A stretch of 64,000 nt of DNA, from assembly GCA_944323685.1 (NCBI GenBank), contig CALUTJ010000008.1, positions 1 through 64,000 of the forward strand, read 5' to 3'. The notes beneath the pieces were generated by a model. It worked only from the letters and a program-made list of their open reading frames with translations, searched no databases and was not told the origin of the DNA. The stretch is from Candidatus Gastranaerophilales bacterium. GTDB taxonomy: Bacteria; Cyanobacteriota; Vampirovibrionia; Gastranaerophilales; Gastranaerophilaceae. Positions 52,467 to 61,843 of this stretch are shown here, piece after piece. Every line of letters starts with the position of its first letter. Positions within the stretch are counted from its first letter, which is position 1. The position numbers and the translations under genes were made by a program.

Positions 52467-52871
52467 ATGTCTTTTATATCATCGCAAACATCATCATTAC
52501 CGGCAGATATTATAAATACTGATGTGCAGACTCTTGACAATATCAAAAGGATGCAATCTCAAAGAGCACAGTTAAAAAAAGTTTCAACAGAGTTTGAGGC
52601 AATATTTGTCACAAAAATGATAGCCGCACTCGATAAAAGTGTTGATAAAGAAGGCGGAATTTTTGGCAGTGACGACAAATACATGGATAAATTCAAATCC
52701 TTTATTTTTAACGAAGTCGGTCGTCAAATTGCTTCTAACCCGTATTCGACAGTAGGGTTTGCAAAACAGATTTATACACAAATGGAAAAAACACTTCCGA
52801 AAGAACCGGAAGAAATTCAAGCAGCAGGCACAGCCGCACAAAATGCAAAAAGAGTCGATAAGGAGATATAA
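52467..52871 (+). CDS. flgJ: Rod-binding protein FlgJ, N-terminal domain only
   Basis: 134 residues. The rod-binding domain is recognisable as VSTEFEAIFVTKMIAALDKS and YMDKFKSFIFNEVGRQIA. The C-terminal glycosidase domain of enterobacterial FlgJ is absent; the separate SLT protein at the head of the operon can supply that activity. Acts as a rod cap during assembly. Begins 1 base after flgI. Confidence 0.88.
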   Translation: MSFISSQTSSLPADIINTDVQTLDNIKRMQSQRAQLKKVSTEFEAIFVTKMIAALDKSVDKEGGIFGSDDKYMDKFKSFIFNEVGRQIASNPYSTVGFAKQIYTQMEKTLPKEPEEIQAAGTAAQNAKRVDKEI

Positions 52872-52877
52872 ATTTAA

Positions 52878-53174
52878 ATGTTAGGGTCAGTTAATAATTC
52901 GTCAAACGTCAGCGCAATACAACTTTTAAACGCGGCACATGCTTTTAAAAATGTTAAAGCTTCACCTTCCGTTGAACAGTTTAAAACAAACGAACCTCAA
53001 ATTTCGGAAGGCATTGATATCAATGATGATTCGATTTTAAAATCTCAAAATGTAGACGAAATAAAAAAATACGCAAAAATGGTGCAGGGAGCTGACGAAA
53101 GCGACCTTACGGACGATGATATAAAATACGGGCTAAGCTATGGCCGAAGCGTTATTGTGGAATATCTCGCATAA
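52878..53174 (+). CDS. FlgM-position protein, candidate anti-sigma-28 factor
   Basis: 98 residues between flgJ and a flgN-like gene, the usual place of flgM. The C-terminal half is helical: NVDEIKKYAKMVQGADESDL, then a short helix ending SYGRSVIVEYLA. FlgM proteins are similarly small, with a disordered N-terminus and helical C-terminus, but a clear FlgM signature is not visible. The window's sigma-28 promoter shows that such a factor would be needed. Function inferred from position. Confidence 0.5.
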   Translation: MLGSVNNSSNVSAIQLLNAAHAFKNVKASPSVEQFKTNEPQISEGIDINDDSILKSQNVDEIKKYAKMVQGADESDLTDDDIKYGLSYGRSVIVEYLA

Positions 53175-53203
53175 AAAATTATTAACAAACACGGGAGAAA
53201 ATA

Positions 53204-53704
53204 ATGAACACTCAACAGATACATGAACTTGAAAACCTTATAGATAAAGAAATTGACGGGTATAAAAATATAGAAAAACTCTATACAGACAAAAAAGAAA
53301 TTCTTATAAAAGGCAAAGCCACAGACTTATATGACCTTGATGCCAAAATTATTAACACATATAAAACCATTAACGATTTGTCCGAAGCCAGAAAATCCGT
53401 GACAAAAGCTCTTGATATCCCGACTTTTTCGATAACGGATATTATTAACAAAATAAAAAATACCGATGAAAAAGCAGCAAAAAAACTTGCTGAAAAAAAA
53501 GCAGAAGTTAACGAACTGGCAAAAAGAATTTATAAGCTCGAAAAAATTAATATCGAACTTACAAAACACGGTATGCTTTTTACGGGTAAAACCATTGAAG
53601 CAATGTTAAAAGGCGTAACGGCAGTAAATAAAGAATATAATGCAAAAGGTCAAAATATAGCAAACGACCAGTTAAAAATGTCATCAATTATAGAAGAAGC
53701 TTAA
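53204..53704 (+). CDS. flgN: FlgN-like export chaperone
   Basis: 166 residues, all-helical with heptad patterns (ELENLIDKEIDGYKNIEKLY; AKKLAEKKAEVNELAKRIYK). FlgN family members have this form and bind the C-termini of FlgK and FlgL for export. The two genes that follow are flgK and flgL, which supports the call. GGGAGAAAA precedes the ATG. Confidence 0.75.
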   Translation: MNTQQIHELENLIDKEIDGYKNIEKLYTDKKEILIKGKATDLYDLDAKIINTYKTINDLSEARKSVTKALDIPTFSITDIINKIKNTDEKAAKKLAEKKAEVNELAKRIYKLEKINIELTKHGMLFTGKTIEAMLKGVTAVNKEYNAKGQNIANDQLKMSSIIEEA

Positions 53705-53721
53705 CAAAATAAGGAAGAAAT

Positions 53722-55275
53722 ATGTCAACTTCATTACAGGGTATATTAAATATGTCACAGCAGTCTATTGCAAACAATCAGGCTGCGTTGAACGTAGTAA
53801 GCAATAATATTTCCAATATGAATACTACAGGTTATTCAAAACAGAATGTATCTTTCAGCTCGCTACCCGCTTACGGTTCTTACAATTATTGTTCATCTGT
53901 CGGCAGTCTTCAAATAGGCCACGGTGCTCAATTGGAGGCAATTAACCGTAACCGTGCCCAGTGGCTTGACAATTATTTCAGAGAACAGTATACGGAATAC
54001 GGCTACTACGGTCAGATAGGCTCAATGACCAATAATATAGAAAGTATTATGAATAACGAATTGAGCTCTACGGGTTTGCAGCAAAAATTGTCGGATTTCT
54101 TTTCAGCTTCGCAATCCTTAACGACAGACCCTACAAACAATGCCTACCGCATTGCGTTTGCCGAAGCTGCTGAAGATGTAGCCAACATGTTGAATGACAT
54201 GTCTTCAAAGCTCACATATATGAGAGAACAGGCTGTCGGTACAATAGGTGATCCTGACAGTTTTTCTAAATCTCAAATTAAAATGAGTGTTGATGAACTC
54301 AATAACAAACTCGCCCAGCTTGCGGAAATAAATACGGAAATTTCTAAATCAACAGCAGGCGGAAGCTCAAATAATGACCTGCTGGATAAAAGAGATGTTT
54401 TGCTTGATGAAATTTCACAGATGATGCCGCTTACAATAACTTCTAACACAAACGGAACCGTTAACGTGCATCTGGGCAATACTGTCCTTGTTCAAGGCGG
54501 AGAACAAAAAGCCCAGCTCAATGCTGTGCAGACAACTGATGAAAACAATCCCGTAGCGATTCAGCTTGTAGATATGGAAGGTAATGTCAGAAAACAGGAT
54601 GTATCGGACAGATTAACTTCAGGCTCAATAAAAGCAATCCTTGATTCAGGGGCAGACGGCGAGTTAAGCTATAAATCCGTTCTTGATGAATTAGACCGTA
54701 TTGCAAAAGCATTTGCGCAGGAAGTAAACAACATTCAAACAGGCACTGCTGACGGAACCATTCCTTATTGTATAGACGAAAACGGGCAGTTGACGCAGGC
54801 AACCGAGCCTATATTTGTAGCTGAAGGCGGCGGGGACTTTACTGCGGCAAATATAAAAATTAACGATGCGATTCTTAAAGACCCTAAACTTATCGCAACA
54901 GCAAGAGGGGATGCAAATATGGATCCCAACGCCGTGGGTAATACGTCTAACCTTGAAAGGTTTAATCAGCTTGAAACTTTAAAAATTCCAGATTTGAGCA
55001 ATTCGGCCGTTCCGGGTGCAGGGCAGACGTTGAGTTCTTTTATTACAGGTCTTGTTGCTGATATAGGTTCAAAAATCCAAACCATAAACGAGGCATCGGA
55101 AGCCCAGCAGGCAGTAGCCACACAGGCGGAAGAACAGAGAAATTCCTACACCGGTGTGGATTTGAATCAGGAGCTTTCTGATTTGATAAAATTTCAGCGT
55201 TCTTACGAGGCTTCCGCAAGAGTGTTCAACACAGCGGCGGAGTTGATGGAAATAATAACTCAATTAGGTGCATAA
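53722..55275 (+). CDS. flgK: Flagellar hook-associated protein 1 (FlgK)
   Basis: 517 residues. N-terminal D0 motif ALNVVSNNISNMNTTGYSKQ and C-terminal VDLNQELSDLIKFQRSYEAS, then ARVFNTAAELMEI, are FlgK signatures. Central segments DKRDVLLDEISQMMPLTI and NTVLVQGGEQKA are typical. It joins hook to filament. GGAAG precedes the ATG. Confidence 0.96.
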   Translation: MSTSLQGILNMSQQSIANNQAALNVVSNNISNMNTTGYSKQNVSFSSLPAYGSYNYCSSVGSLQIGHGAQLEAINRNRAQWLDNYFREQYTEYGYYGQIGSMTNNIESIMNNELSSTGLQQKLSDFFSASQSLTTDPTNNAYRIAFAEAAEDVANMLNDMSSKLTYMREQAVGTIGDPDSFSKSQIKMSVDELNNKLAQLAEINTEISKSTAGGSSNNDLLDKRDVLLDEISQMMPLTITSNTNGTVNVHLGNTVLVQGGEQKAQLNAVQTTDENNPVAIQLVDMEGNVRKQDVSDRLTSGSIKAILDSGADGELSYKSVLDELDRIAKAFAQEVNNIQTGTADGTIPYCIDENGQLTQATEPIFVAEGGGDFTAANIKINDAILKDPKLIATARGDANMDPNAVGNTSNLERFNQLETLKIPDLSNSAVPGAGQTLSSFITGLVADIGSKIQTINEASEAQQAVATQAEEQRNSYTGVDLNQELSDLIKFQRSYEASARVFNTAAELMEIITQLGA

Positions 55276-55287
55276 TAAGAGGTCAAT

Positions 55288-56223
55288 ATGTTAATAAGAT
55301 CAACAGCTTACAACAATTCAAATATGATGAATTCTCTTATCGAACAGCAAAATAAGCTGTACGACATATACAATCAGCTTAACACGGGCAAAAAATTTAC
55401 AAATATTTCTGAAAACCCTATGGATTCCACGTCAATCATGGATCTTAACAAGCTGCTGCAAAAAATGGAAACATATGAAAATAACATTAACAATGCAACA
55501 ACACAGCTGAATTATCAAGACGAAACTTTTTCCACAATCATAGAAAAAATGCAGCGTATTAACGACCTTGCCATACAGGCTGCTAACGGTGCCGGTGGCC
55601 CCGAAACAATTAAGGCCTGCAAAATTGAAATAAACGAATTAAAAGAAAGTATAGTCGCACTTGCCAACACACAATACAACGGAACATACATTTTTAGCGG
55701 TGCAAATACAACCACACAGCCGTATTCTTTGGAAGATGACGGTTCAATAGTCTATCACGGCACACCGTCAGACGATGCCGGATATTTAAGAAGACTGGAG
55801 ATTTCAGACGGAATATATGTTGATTTGAATGTGGCGGGTGATGCTTTGTTCGGGAATTTTGATAACACAACGGATCCGCCGACAGGTGAAGGATTGTTTA
55901 AGGTGCTCGGTGATTTAGAAGCTGCCTTGAACCTTGATCCTGCCGATACAAAACAAATTACGGCACAGCTTGATAATATTCAAAACTCCATATCACATGT
56001 TGCCGAGGTACAATCCATATTCGGGGCAAGTTCCGCCAAAATGGAGATGACTCAAAACATGATTGATGAAAACAAAATTATCATGGAATCTCAAAAACAA
56101 AATCTTCAAGAAGCGGATCAGGCTGAAATTATTTCGGAATACATAAAACAAAACTATGCATATCAGGCTTCTATGCAGGCTTATACGATTATTCAAAATC
56201 AATCGTTGCTAAATTATATGTAA
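55288..56223 (+). CDS. flgL: Flagellar hook-associated protein 3 (FlgL)
   Basis: 311 residues, flagellin-like ends. LIEQQNKLYDIYNQLNTGKK and the QRINDLAIQAANGAGGPETI stretch form the N-terminal helical core. ANTQYNGTYIFSGANT is the FlgL hallmark. The C-terminus YIKQNYAYQASMQAYTIIQN completes the coiled pair. AGAGG lies 8 bases before the ATG; a terminator follows, closing the operon. Confidence 0.95.
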   Translation: MLIRSTAYNNSNMMNSLIEQQNKLYDIYNQLNTGKKFTNISENPMDSTSIMDLNKLLQKMETYENNINNATTQLNYQDETFSTIIEKMQRINDLAIQAANGAGGPETIKACKIEINELKESIVALANTQYNGTYIFSGANTTTQPYSLEDDGSIVYHGTPSDDAGYLRRLEISDGIYVDLNVAGDALFGNFDNTTDPPTGEGLFKVLGDLEAALNLDPADTKQITAQLDNIQNSISHVAEVQSIFGASSAKMEMTQNMIDENKIIMESQKQNLQEADQAEIISEYIKQNYAYQASMQAYTIIQNQSLLNYM

Positions 56224-56256
56224 TAAAAAGTTTAATCTTACCATTATTTAATTTAC

Positions 56257-56298
56257 GGGCGTAACTAGGGATATAAGATAGTTTTGCCCTTTTTTTTG
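56257..56298 (+). terminator. Terminator of the flagellar operon
   Basis: GGGC...AACTA pairs with TAGTT...GCCC with two-base internal mismatches, followed by nine T. Confidence 0.75.
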
Positions 56299-56337
56299 TT
56301 ATTTTGTAACCTCTGATGATTTTTAAAAGATATAAAA

Positions 56338-58710
56338 TTATCTGATAGCCATTTCTTCAAGGGGCATTGTCAAAAGTTTTTGACGATAGTCATAAATTTT
56401 TTGCAGCTCGTTTTGCAATTCTTCAAACATTTCGCTTTCCTGCACTTTTGAATACTCAACAGGGTGCAAGAATGTTATTTTATAAGTGTTTGCATTTTTT
56501 TCAACAACTTCAAACATGCCTAAAGACTCGAGCATATCAAAGCAAAGCTCGCATACTTCGTCAGAAATCCCGAGAAAATCCGCAATATCAGATAAAATAA
56601 CTTCTCCGTTTTTAGAACTTGAAACATATTTCAACATGCCGGAGATATTTTTTATCAGTTCCTGAGATTCAATGGTTTTGTTGTTATAGTTCATAAAATG
56701 CAGAACTTTTGCTCCTGTTTTTTGTATAACTTCTCTCAAGATAGATTCGCTTGCGGGGTAATCAAAAAACATAACCTGTGAACAATGCGACAAATTTTTT
56801 CTGCCGCGTATCAGAGCTGCGATTTCATTGTAATTTTTTAAATTGTCACTTACGGTTTTGCTCTGGCTGAACACTTCTGTCGAAACTTTTGTTGTGTTCA
56901 GATAGTCGCATATCTGGCGGAAGATATCTGTTTTTTTGCGGTGGTCGTAAAACTTAAATTCGGATTTTTCCTGCTGTTTAACTTCAAATTCCGATTTTAT
57001 ATCCTGTATATCAAGCTGGATTGTTGTAATCCCGTTAAAAATATTCAGCTTTGGATAAAACACAACATCAAAAGTCTTGCCTTGAGGGATGTTCAATTCG
57101 CTATGATTCCAGTACACACACTCAAAGGGTTTGTTTTGAGCGTTTTCGCAAAAGATTTTGAGGTGGTTATTTTTTTGCCCCATTGTGCGTATGTTATTTA
57201 AAATAAGATTTTTGGTAATAAATAAAGGCGCTTTGTTACCTTCTCCGAAAGGTTCAAGCTTTGAAATTGCGTTAATCAAATCTGTATTGATAAAATTAGA
57301 GTCCAACTCTAAGTCGGCTTCAATAGTAGGCACGAGCTTTCTTCCGTCAAGCTGGATTTTTATTGCCTCATTTAGAGCGTGTTTAACCGTTTCAAAAGAT
57401 GATTTTTTAGGGTCAAAAACAAGCCCTGCCGCCTGAGAGTGCCCGCCGAAATACTCGAGCAGATTTTCGTTTTGTGCAATTGCATTTCTTATGTGCACCT
57501 CGGGAATACTTCTTGAAGAACATCTTATAAAGCCTGTGTTTTCGTCTTTTGTCATCAAAAAAACGGGTTTATAATATTTTTCAACAAGCTTTGATGCAAC
57601 AATCCCTATTATTCCTATATGCCAGCCTTCTTTATAAAGGATTATACTCTCCTGAGGCGGTTCATTTTGAAGCATTTCAATTGCTTCTTCGTAAATGTTG
57701 TCGCACAAATCCTGACGTATGCGATTCAGGTTATCAAGCTCCTGTGCGCATAGGTCAATCTCCGCCTTGTTATCGGAAATTAAGAGTTTAACGGCATTGT
57801 CAACAGTATCAAGGCGTCCTGCGGCATTGATTCTCGGGGCAACGCCAAAAGCTATATTCTCGGAAGTTAAGCCGTTTTGCACATCATACCCGCCTATGCT
57901 TAAAAGCTTGGATAACCCGTAGTGTTTGCCCTGTTCAATGAGTTTTAATCCTGCTTCGACAAACGAACGGTTTTCATAGAGCAAAGGCACAACATCAGCA
58001 ATTGTTCCAACCGCAACCAGCGGCAAAAGTTCATTGGCAAAGTCGTAATCTTCTTTTTTTTCAAGCAAAGCACAGGCCAGTTTAAAAGCTACTCCGACAC
58101 CTGCAAGCTGGTTCAAGGCTTCGATTTCTTCAACCGTTAAATCTTTTTTCAAAGAATTAAAAGCCTTGGGGTTTATGATTGCAAACGCCTCAGGCAAAAC
58201 CTCGGGGGCTTCGTGGTGGTCTGTAATAATTACGTCAACCTTAAAACCTCTGGCAAAATTGACCTGCTCAATATCGCTTACACCGCAATCCACGGTTATA
58301 ATAAGTTTTGCTTTGTGTTTTGCAATGAGTTTTACCAGCGCTTTTGAGTTTAAGCCATGGTTTTCATTTTCTCTGTTAGGGATATAAAATTCTACATTTG
58401 CCTTTAAGTGACAAAGGGTTTTGTAAAGGAGAGACGTCGATGTTACACCGTCAGCGTCAAAATCCCCGTAGATTATGATTTTTTCCTGCTTATCAACAGC
58501 GTCGAAAATCCTGTCAACTGCTTTTTGCATATCCGTAAAAACAAAAGGAGAGGTAATTTTCATCTGCGCAGGATTTAAAAAATCGTGTATTTTTTTTACA
58601 CTGTCTATCCCCCTTTGCACCAGCAACTGTGCAAGGAGTTTGCTTCCCGCTGCTTCTGTCAGGTCTTGAGCGGGTTCAATAAGTTCTTTTGTTTTCCAGA
58701 TTTTTTCCAT
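56338..58710 (-). CDS. recJ: Single-stranded-DNA-specific exonuclease RecJ, long form
   Basis: 790 residues. 5'-to-3' ssDNA exonuclease in recombination and mismatch repair. DHH phosphoesterase motifs: YGDFDADGVTST, ITVDCGVSD, IITDHHEAP. The DHHA1 region ends with GGHSQAAGL. An OB-like segment and about 220 extra C-terminal residues follow, beyond the roughly 570 of the E. coli enzyme; such extensions occur in Firmicutes and cyanobacterial RecJ. The last 100 residues look like a winged helix (EVILSDIADFLGISDEVCEL). Confidence 0.93.
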   Translation of the reverse strand: MEKIWKTKELIEPAQDLTEAAGSKLLAQLLVQRGIDSVKKIHDFLNPAQMKITSPFVFTDMQKAVDRIFDAVDKQEKIIIYGDFDADGVTSTSLLYKTLCHLKANVEFYIPNRENENHGLNSKALVKLIAKHKAKLIITVDCGVSDIEQVNFARGFKVDVIITDHHEAPEVLPEAFAIINPKAFNSLKKDLTVEEIEALNQLAGVGVAFKLACALLEKKEDYDFANELLPLVAVGTIADVVPLLYENRSFVEAGLKLIEQGKHYGLSKLLSIGGYDVQNGLTSENIAFGVAPRINAAGRLDTVDNAVKLLISDNKAEIDLCAQELDNLNRIRQDLCDNIYEEAIEMLQNEPPQESIILYKEGWHIGIIGIVASKLVEKYYKPVFLMTKDENTGFIRCSSRSIPEVHIRNAIAQNENLLEYFGGHSQAAGLVFDPKKSSFETVKHALNEAIKIQLDGRKLVPTIEADLELDSNFINTDLINAISKLEPFGEGNKAPLFITKNLILNNIRTMGQKNNHLKIFCENAQNKPFECVYWNHSELNIPQGKTFDVVFYPKLNIFNGITTIQLDIQDIKSEFEVKQQEKSEFKFYDHRKKTDIFRQICDYLNTTKVSTEVFSQSKTVSDNLKNYNEIAALIRGRKNLSHCSQVMFFDYPASESILREVIQKTGAKVLHFMNYNNKTIESQELIKNISGMLKYVSSSKNGEVILSDIADFLGISDEVCELCFDMLESLGMFEVVEKNANTYKITFLHPVEYSKVQESEMFEELQNELQKIYDYRQKLLTMPLEEMAIR

Positions 58711-58755
58711 TTTTGTAATTTTTAAACCGATGTTTAAAACCTGCGAACAAACAAA

Positions 58756-59148
58756 TTATTCATTATCTTCGGTTTCGTCATCGTCTTGTTCGTCTTTGTC
58801 TTCTTTAATTTTATCCACAACCATTTTAGCCATTTCTTTTGCAACTGCTTTTTGAACGGGCAGCGGGCTGTTTTCAAGCATATTGATAGCAGTTCTTACG
58901 GTTGTGTCAAGATCATACCATCTGCTTTTGCCTTTTTCCACAAGCCCGTCTTCAACGGCTGTCATCATATCTTCAACGCCTGTATAGGTGTGCTCTGCAA
59001 TGTTGTGTTCAATAATAATTTTGATAACATTCAGCGCAACTTTAATCTGGGTTTCATCGTCTGATTTTTCGAGTGTACTCATGGATTTAGACAAAATCGG
59101 GTCTTTGTCATACCATCTGCGGTAGTTGTGGCTGTATTCTTCTTTCAT
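58756..59148 (-). CDS. Tandem RWYD-repeat helical protein, unknown
   Basis: 130 residues from ATG 59148 (GGAGAGAGG about 4 bases upstream). Two copies of a roughly 55-residue unit can be aligned: RRWYDKDPILSKSMSTLEKS and SRWYDLDTTVRTAINMLENS, each followed by a helix of similar pattern (VALNVIKIIIEHNI; AVAKEMAKMVVDKI). A very acidic tail ends the protein. It lies directly between fixX and recJ in a four-gene minus-strand unit. Not recognised. Confidence 0.7.
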   Translation of the reverse strand: MKEEYSHNYRRWYDKDPILSKSMSTLEKSDDETQIKVALNVIKIIIEHNIAEHTYTGVEDMMTAVEDGLVEKGKSRWYDLDTTVRTAINMLENSPLPVQKAVAKEMAKMVVDKIKEDKDEQDDDETEDNE

Positions 59149-59170
59149 ACCTCTCTCCTTTTTGTTTTTA

Positions 59171-59458
59171 TTAACCTTTTTTAAATTGAACACCCTTGCC
59201 GCTTTTGGGGTATTCCCATTGAATATGTTTGCAGGCAATTCTGCATGCGCCGCATTCCAAACATTTTTCGTAACTCACAACGAGTTTTTTTTCTGTTTCA
59301 TTATAGCAGTAAACATTCGCCGGACATACAATTGTACAGGTTTTTTCAAGACATTGCAAGCATTTTGATTGGTCGGGCTGCAAATGACAGTGAGCGTCTG
59401 TTTTGTACTTTACGCTAAAGAGTTTGTCTTCAATTTTTTCAGGAATTTTTTCGTTCAT
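59171..59458 (-). CDS. fixX: Ferredoxin-like protein FixX
   Basis: 95 residues. The FixX-type cluster site is visible: CLQCLEKTCTIVCPANVY, then CLECGACRIACKHIQWEYP, which closely resembles the iron-sulfur domain of electron-transfer flavoprotein:quinone oxidoreductases. It passes electrons between FixC and an acceptor. It follows fixC by 21 bases. Confidence 0.92.
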   Translation of the reverse strand: MNEKIPEKIEDKLFSVKYKTDAHCHLQPDQSKCLQCLEKTCTIVCPANVYCYNETEKKLVVSYEKCLECGACRIACKHIQWEYPKSGKGVQFKKG

Positions 59459-59479
59459 AATTCTGATTTTTCTGTCTTT

Positions 59480-60784
59480 TTATTTTAATATATCAAACAT
59501 TACTTTTATACCGGCAAACCCGTCTTTAAAAAGCTCTGAGAGGCTGCGTTTTGTAAAAAAGTGTTTTGCAAATTTTTGGAATTTTCCCTTTTTTTCGAGT
59601 CCGTCTGCTGTTGTGAAGATTTCAAAAAATTCGTTAACTTTTTGGGTGTAATACCCTATGGAATTTGCTCTGTTTGTAATTGTTTTTACAACATCTTTGT
59701 AGGTTCTTAAATCTTTTAGAATGAAACTGTTTTCCAGTTTTTTTCTGTACAGACAAAGCTGATTTCTGGTAAAATCCGATTTTTCAAAAGCTTCGAGAGC
59801 TGTTTCGCCGGCAAATTTGCCGCTTATCATAGCAAAATTAGTACCTTCAAAATGGACGTTGTTTACAAGCATGGCCGCGTCACCCGTCACCATTGCACCG
59901 TCAGTGTAAAGCACCGGCAATCTGTTATACCCGCCTTCCGGAATAAGATGTGCGGAATATTCGGCCAATTCTCCGCCTTCTATAATATCCGCCACAAACG
60001 GATGTTTTTTCATTGCTTCTAAAAGTTCATAGGGTTTGATTTTACGTTTTTTTAAATCTTCCAGAGCAACGCCTAAACCCACTGCAACGGAATCTTTGTT
60101 TGTATAAATAATGCCCATTGCAAAAAGATTTTTTAAAGGGCCGCCAACAAGCTCCATTGCGCATCCTGTTCCGTTTGTTAAGCCGAAGCGCTGTTCAATA
60201 ACTTCAGCAGGAAGTTTAATAACCTCTTTTACTCCTAAAAACACGTCTTTAGGTCTTAAGTCTTTTCTTAGTCCTATCTGTCTTGCCAGCAAAGAATTTA
60301 CGCCGTCTGCAATTATAACAATATCCGCATAGTATTCTTCTATATCTGTTTTGATTCCGACAACTTTTCCGTCTTTTACTATAAGTTCTTTAACAAGTGT
60401 ATTGGGTGCATAATAAACGCCTTCTTTTACAGCCTGTTCAACACACCATCTGTCCCAGTTTGCACGTGTTATAACAAAGGCGTTTTTGTTATGTGACGGG
60501 TTTTTGTAAGATATTGTGGTGGAGTCTGTTTCAGACAAAAGCACATAACTGTGGTTGGAAACAAACCTTTCTATCGGAGCGTTTTTGTAATCGGGGAAAA
60601 TTTCCGCCGCAGCGTGAGAATAAATTACTCCTCCGTACATGTTTTTGGCGCCTGCAAAATTGCCTCTTTCAACAAGCACAACTTTTTTGCCGCCGCGCGC
60701 AACCGTCACCGCTGCGCTGACACCGGCAGGGCCTGCGCCTACGACAATTACATCTGTTTTATTTTGCTGGTTTTCTTCAGGCAT
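59480..60784 (-). CDS. fixC: FAD-dependent oxidoreductase FixC
   Basis: 434 residues. The FAD loop is VVGAGPAGVSAAVTVARGG near the N-terminus, followed by ERGNFAGAKNMYGGVIYS, a FixC/ETF-QO hallmark. DAAMLVNNVHFEGTNFAM binds the flavin ribityl side. With FixX it resembles the quinone-reducing arm of FixABCX; fixA and fixB are not in the window. Head of a unit fixC-fixX-RWYD gene-recJ. Confidence 0.92.
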   Translation of the reverse strand: MPEENQQNKTDVIVVGAGPAGVSAAVTVARGGKKVVLVERGNFAGAKNMYGGVIYSHAAAEIFPDYKNAPIERFVSNHSYVLLSETDSTTISYKNPSHNKNAFVITRANWDRWCVEQAVKEGVYYAPNTLVKELIVKDGKVVGIKTDIEEYYADIVIIADGVNSLLARQIGLRKDLRPKDVFLGVKEVIKLPAEVIEQRFGLTNGTGCAMELVGGPLKNLFAMGIIYTNKDSVAVGLGVALEDLKKRKIKPYELLEAMKKHPFVADIIEGGELAEYSAHLIPEGGYNRLPVLYTDGAMVTGDAAMLVNNVHFEGTNFAMISGKFAGETALEAFEKSDFTRNQLCLYRKKLENSFILKDLRTYKDVVKTITNRANSIGYYTQKVNEFFEIFTTADGLEKKGKFQKFAKHFFTKRSLSELFKDGFAGIKVMFDILK

Positions 60785-60920
60785 GATTTAAACTCCCCGC
60801 AGCCTTAATGTTAACCAATTATACTATTAAACTTTGGTTTGTCGCAATAAACCGTTTGTCGTAAAGCGTGTATGATTCAAATATTTTTTCCGGTAGTTTT
60901 TTATCATAAAATTCAAAATA

Positions 60921-60948
60921 AAAACCGCTTTGTTTTAAAGCGGTTTTT
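60921..60948 (-). terminator. Terminator of the winged-helix gene
   Basis: AAAACCGCTTT (60921-60931) and AAAGCGGTTTT (60938-60948), a perfect 11-bp stem with A and T runs on either side; downstream of the gene ending at 60976. Confidence 0.9.
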
Positions 60949-60975
60949 GTTATCAAATAAAATAAAAATTAAATT

Positions 60976-61644
60976 TTATACTTTAAGAATAAAGCCTCCG
61001 TTATCAGCATTTTGCAGAGCGCTTTCATTCATTTTTGCTCTGAGATTTTTAATATATTTATAAACATAATCTCTGGGCAAATCCAGTACCTGAGCAAGTT
61101 CTTTTGCGTAAACTATATGATTTTTATTATTTAAAAAGTGTTCATAAACAGCCTGTTCGCGCGGTGTTAAATTCTTTTTAAATGTTACTGGAACTTCTTC
61201 CGTTACAATAGAAGCATGTTGAACTGTTGTTTTTACGGCAGTTTTAGCTGCTGTTTTAGTTTTTGCAGCAGGTTTAACTTCTTTCAGCGTTGCTTTTTTA
61301 GTTTCTGTTTTTGTTGTTGTTTTTTCAGGTTTTATTGTTTTGGGTTTGTTGATTGCTTTTCTTAAATCTCTTTCCAGTTTAATTTCTTTTTCTCTGTCAA
61401 AAGATTGTTGAGCTAGTGAGCTGATTCTTTCCGCTTTAAAATTGTTTTGAGAAATAGTTGAGTCTTCGTTTGTTACGTATCTTACTTCTGATGAATGGTG
61501 TTTGTATACCATATCAACCATATCGTTGGTTTCTTTCTCCTCATTTATTACTTTGCCTAATCTTTTGGCATATTCTTCCAACGTAATTTTTTCCAAAGAT
61601 CCTCTCCATTGTTTGATTTCTTCTTTGGTCAAATAATTCGGCAT
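60976..61644 (-). CDS. DNA-binding protein with C-terminal winged helix and KT-rich linker
   Basis: 222 residues; AAGGAGA lies about 7 bases before the ATG. A helical N-terminal third is followed by a Lys/Thr/Ala-rich linker (about 100-150, for example TKTAAKTAVKTTVQ). The last 65 residues (LTPREQAVYEHFLNNKNHIV, then YKYIKNLRAKM and NADNGGFIL) follow the OmpR-type winged-helix pattern, including a G-F wing turn. There is no receiver domain. A chromosome- or promoter-binding role is likely; no family recognised. Confidence 0.65.
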   Translation of the reverse strand: MPNYLTKEEIKQWRGSLEKITLEEYAKRLGKVINEEKETNDMVDMVYKHHSSEVRYVTNEDSTISQNNFKAERISSLAQQSFDREKEIKLERDLRKAINKPKTIKPEKTTTKTETKKATLKEVKPAAKTKTAAKTAVKTTVQHASIVTEEVPVTFKKNLTPREQAVYEHFLNNKNHIVYAKELAQVLDLPRDYVYKYIKNLRAKMNESALQNADNGGFILKV

Positions 61645-61843
61645 ATTAATAAATCTCCTTGACTAAATATATAATAACTATTCCTTAACCCTGGGGCATT
61701 TGTACAAAGGGATAACCATTCCTTGTGCGAAAATAATTTACTTCAATCTCTTTCAACTTACCAATGGGGTTTAAGTTATGTATAATTTAGCATGAAATTT
61801 ATAAAAAAATCTCAAAATATGTAGCAATATTTACAATAATTTT

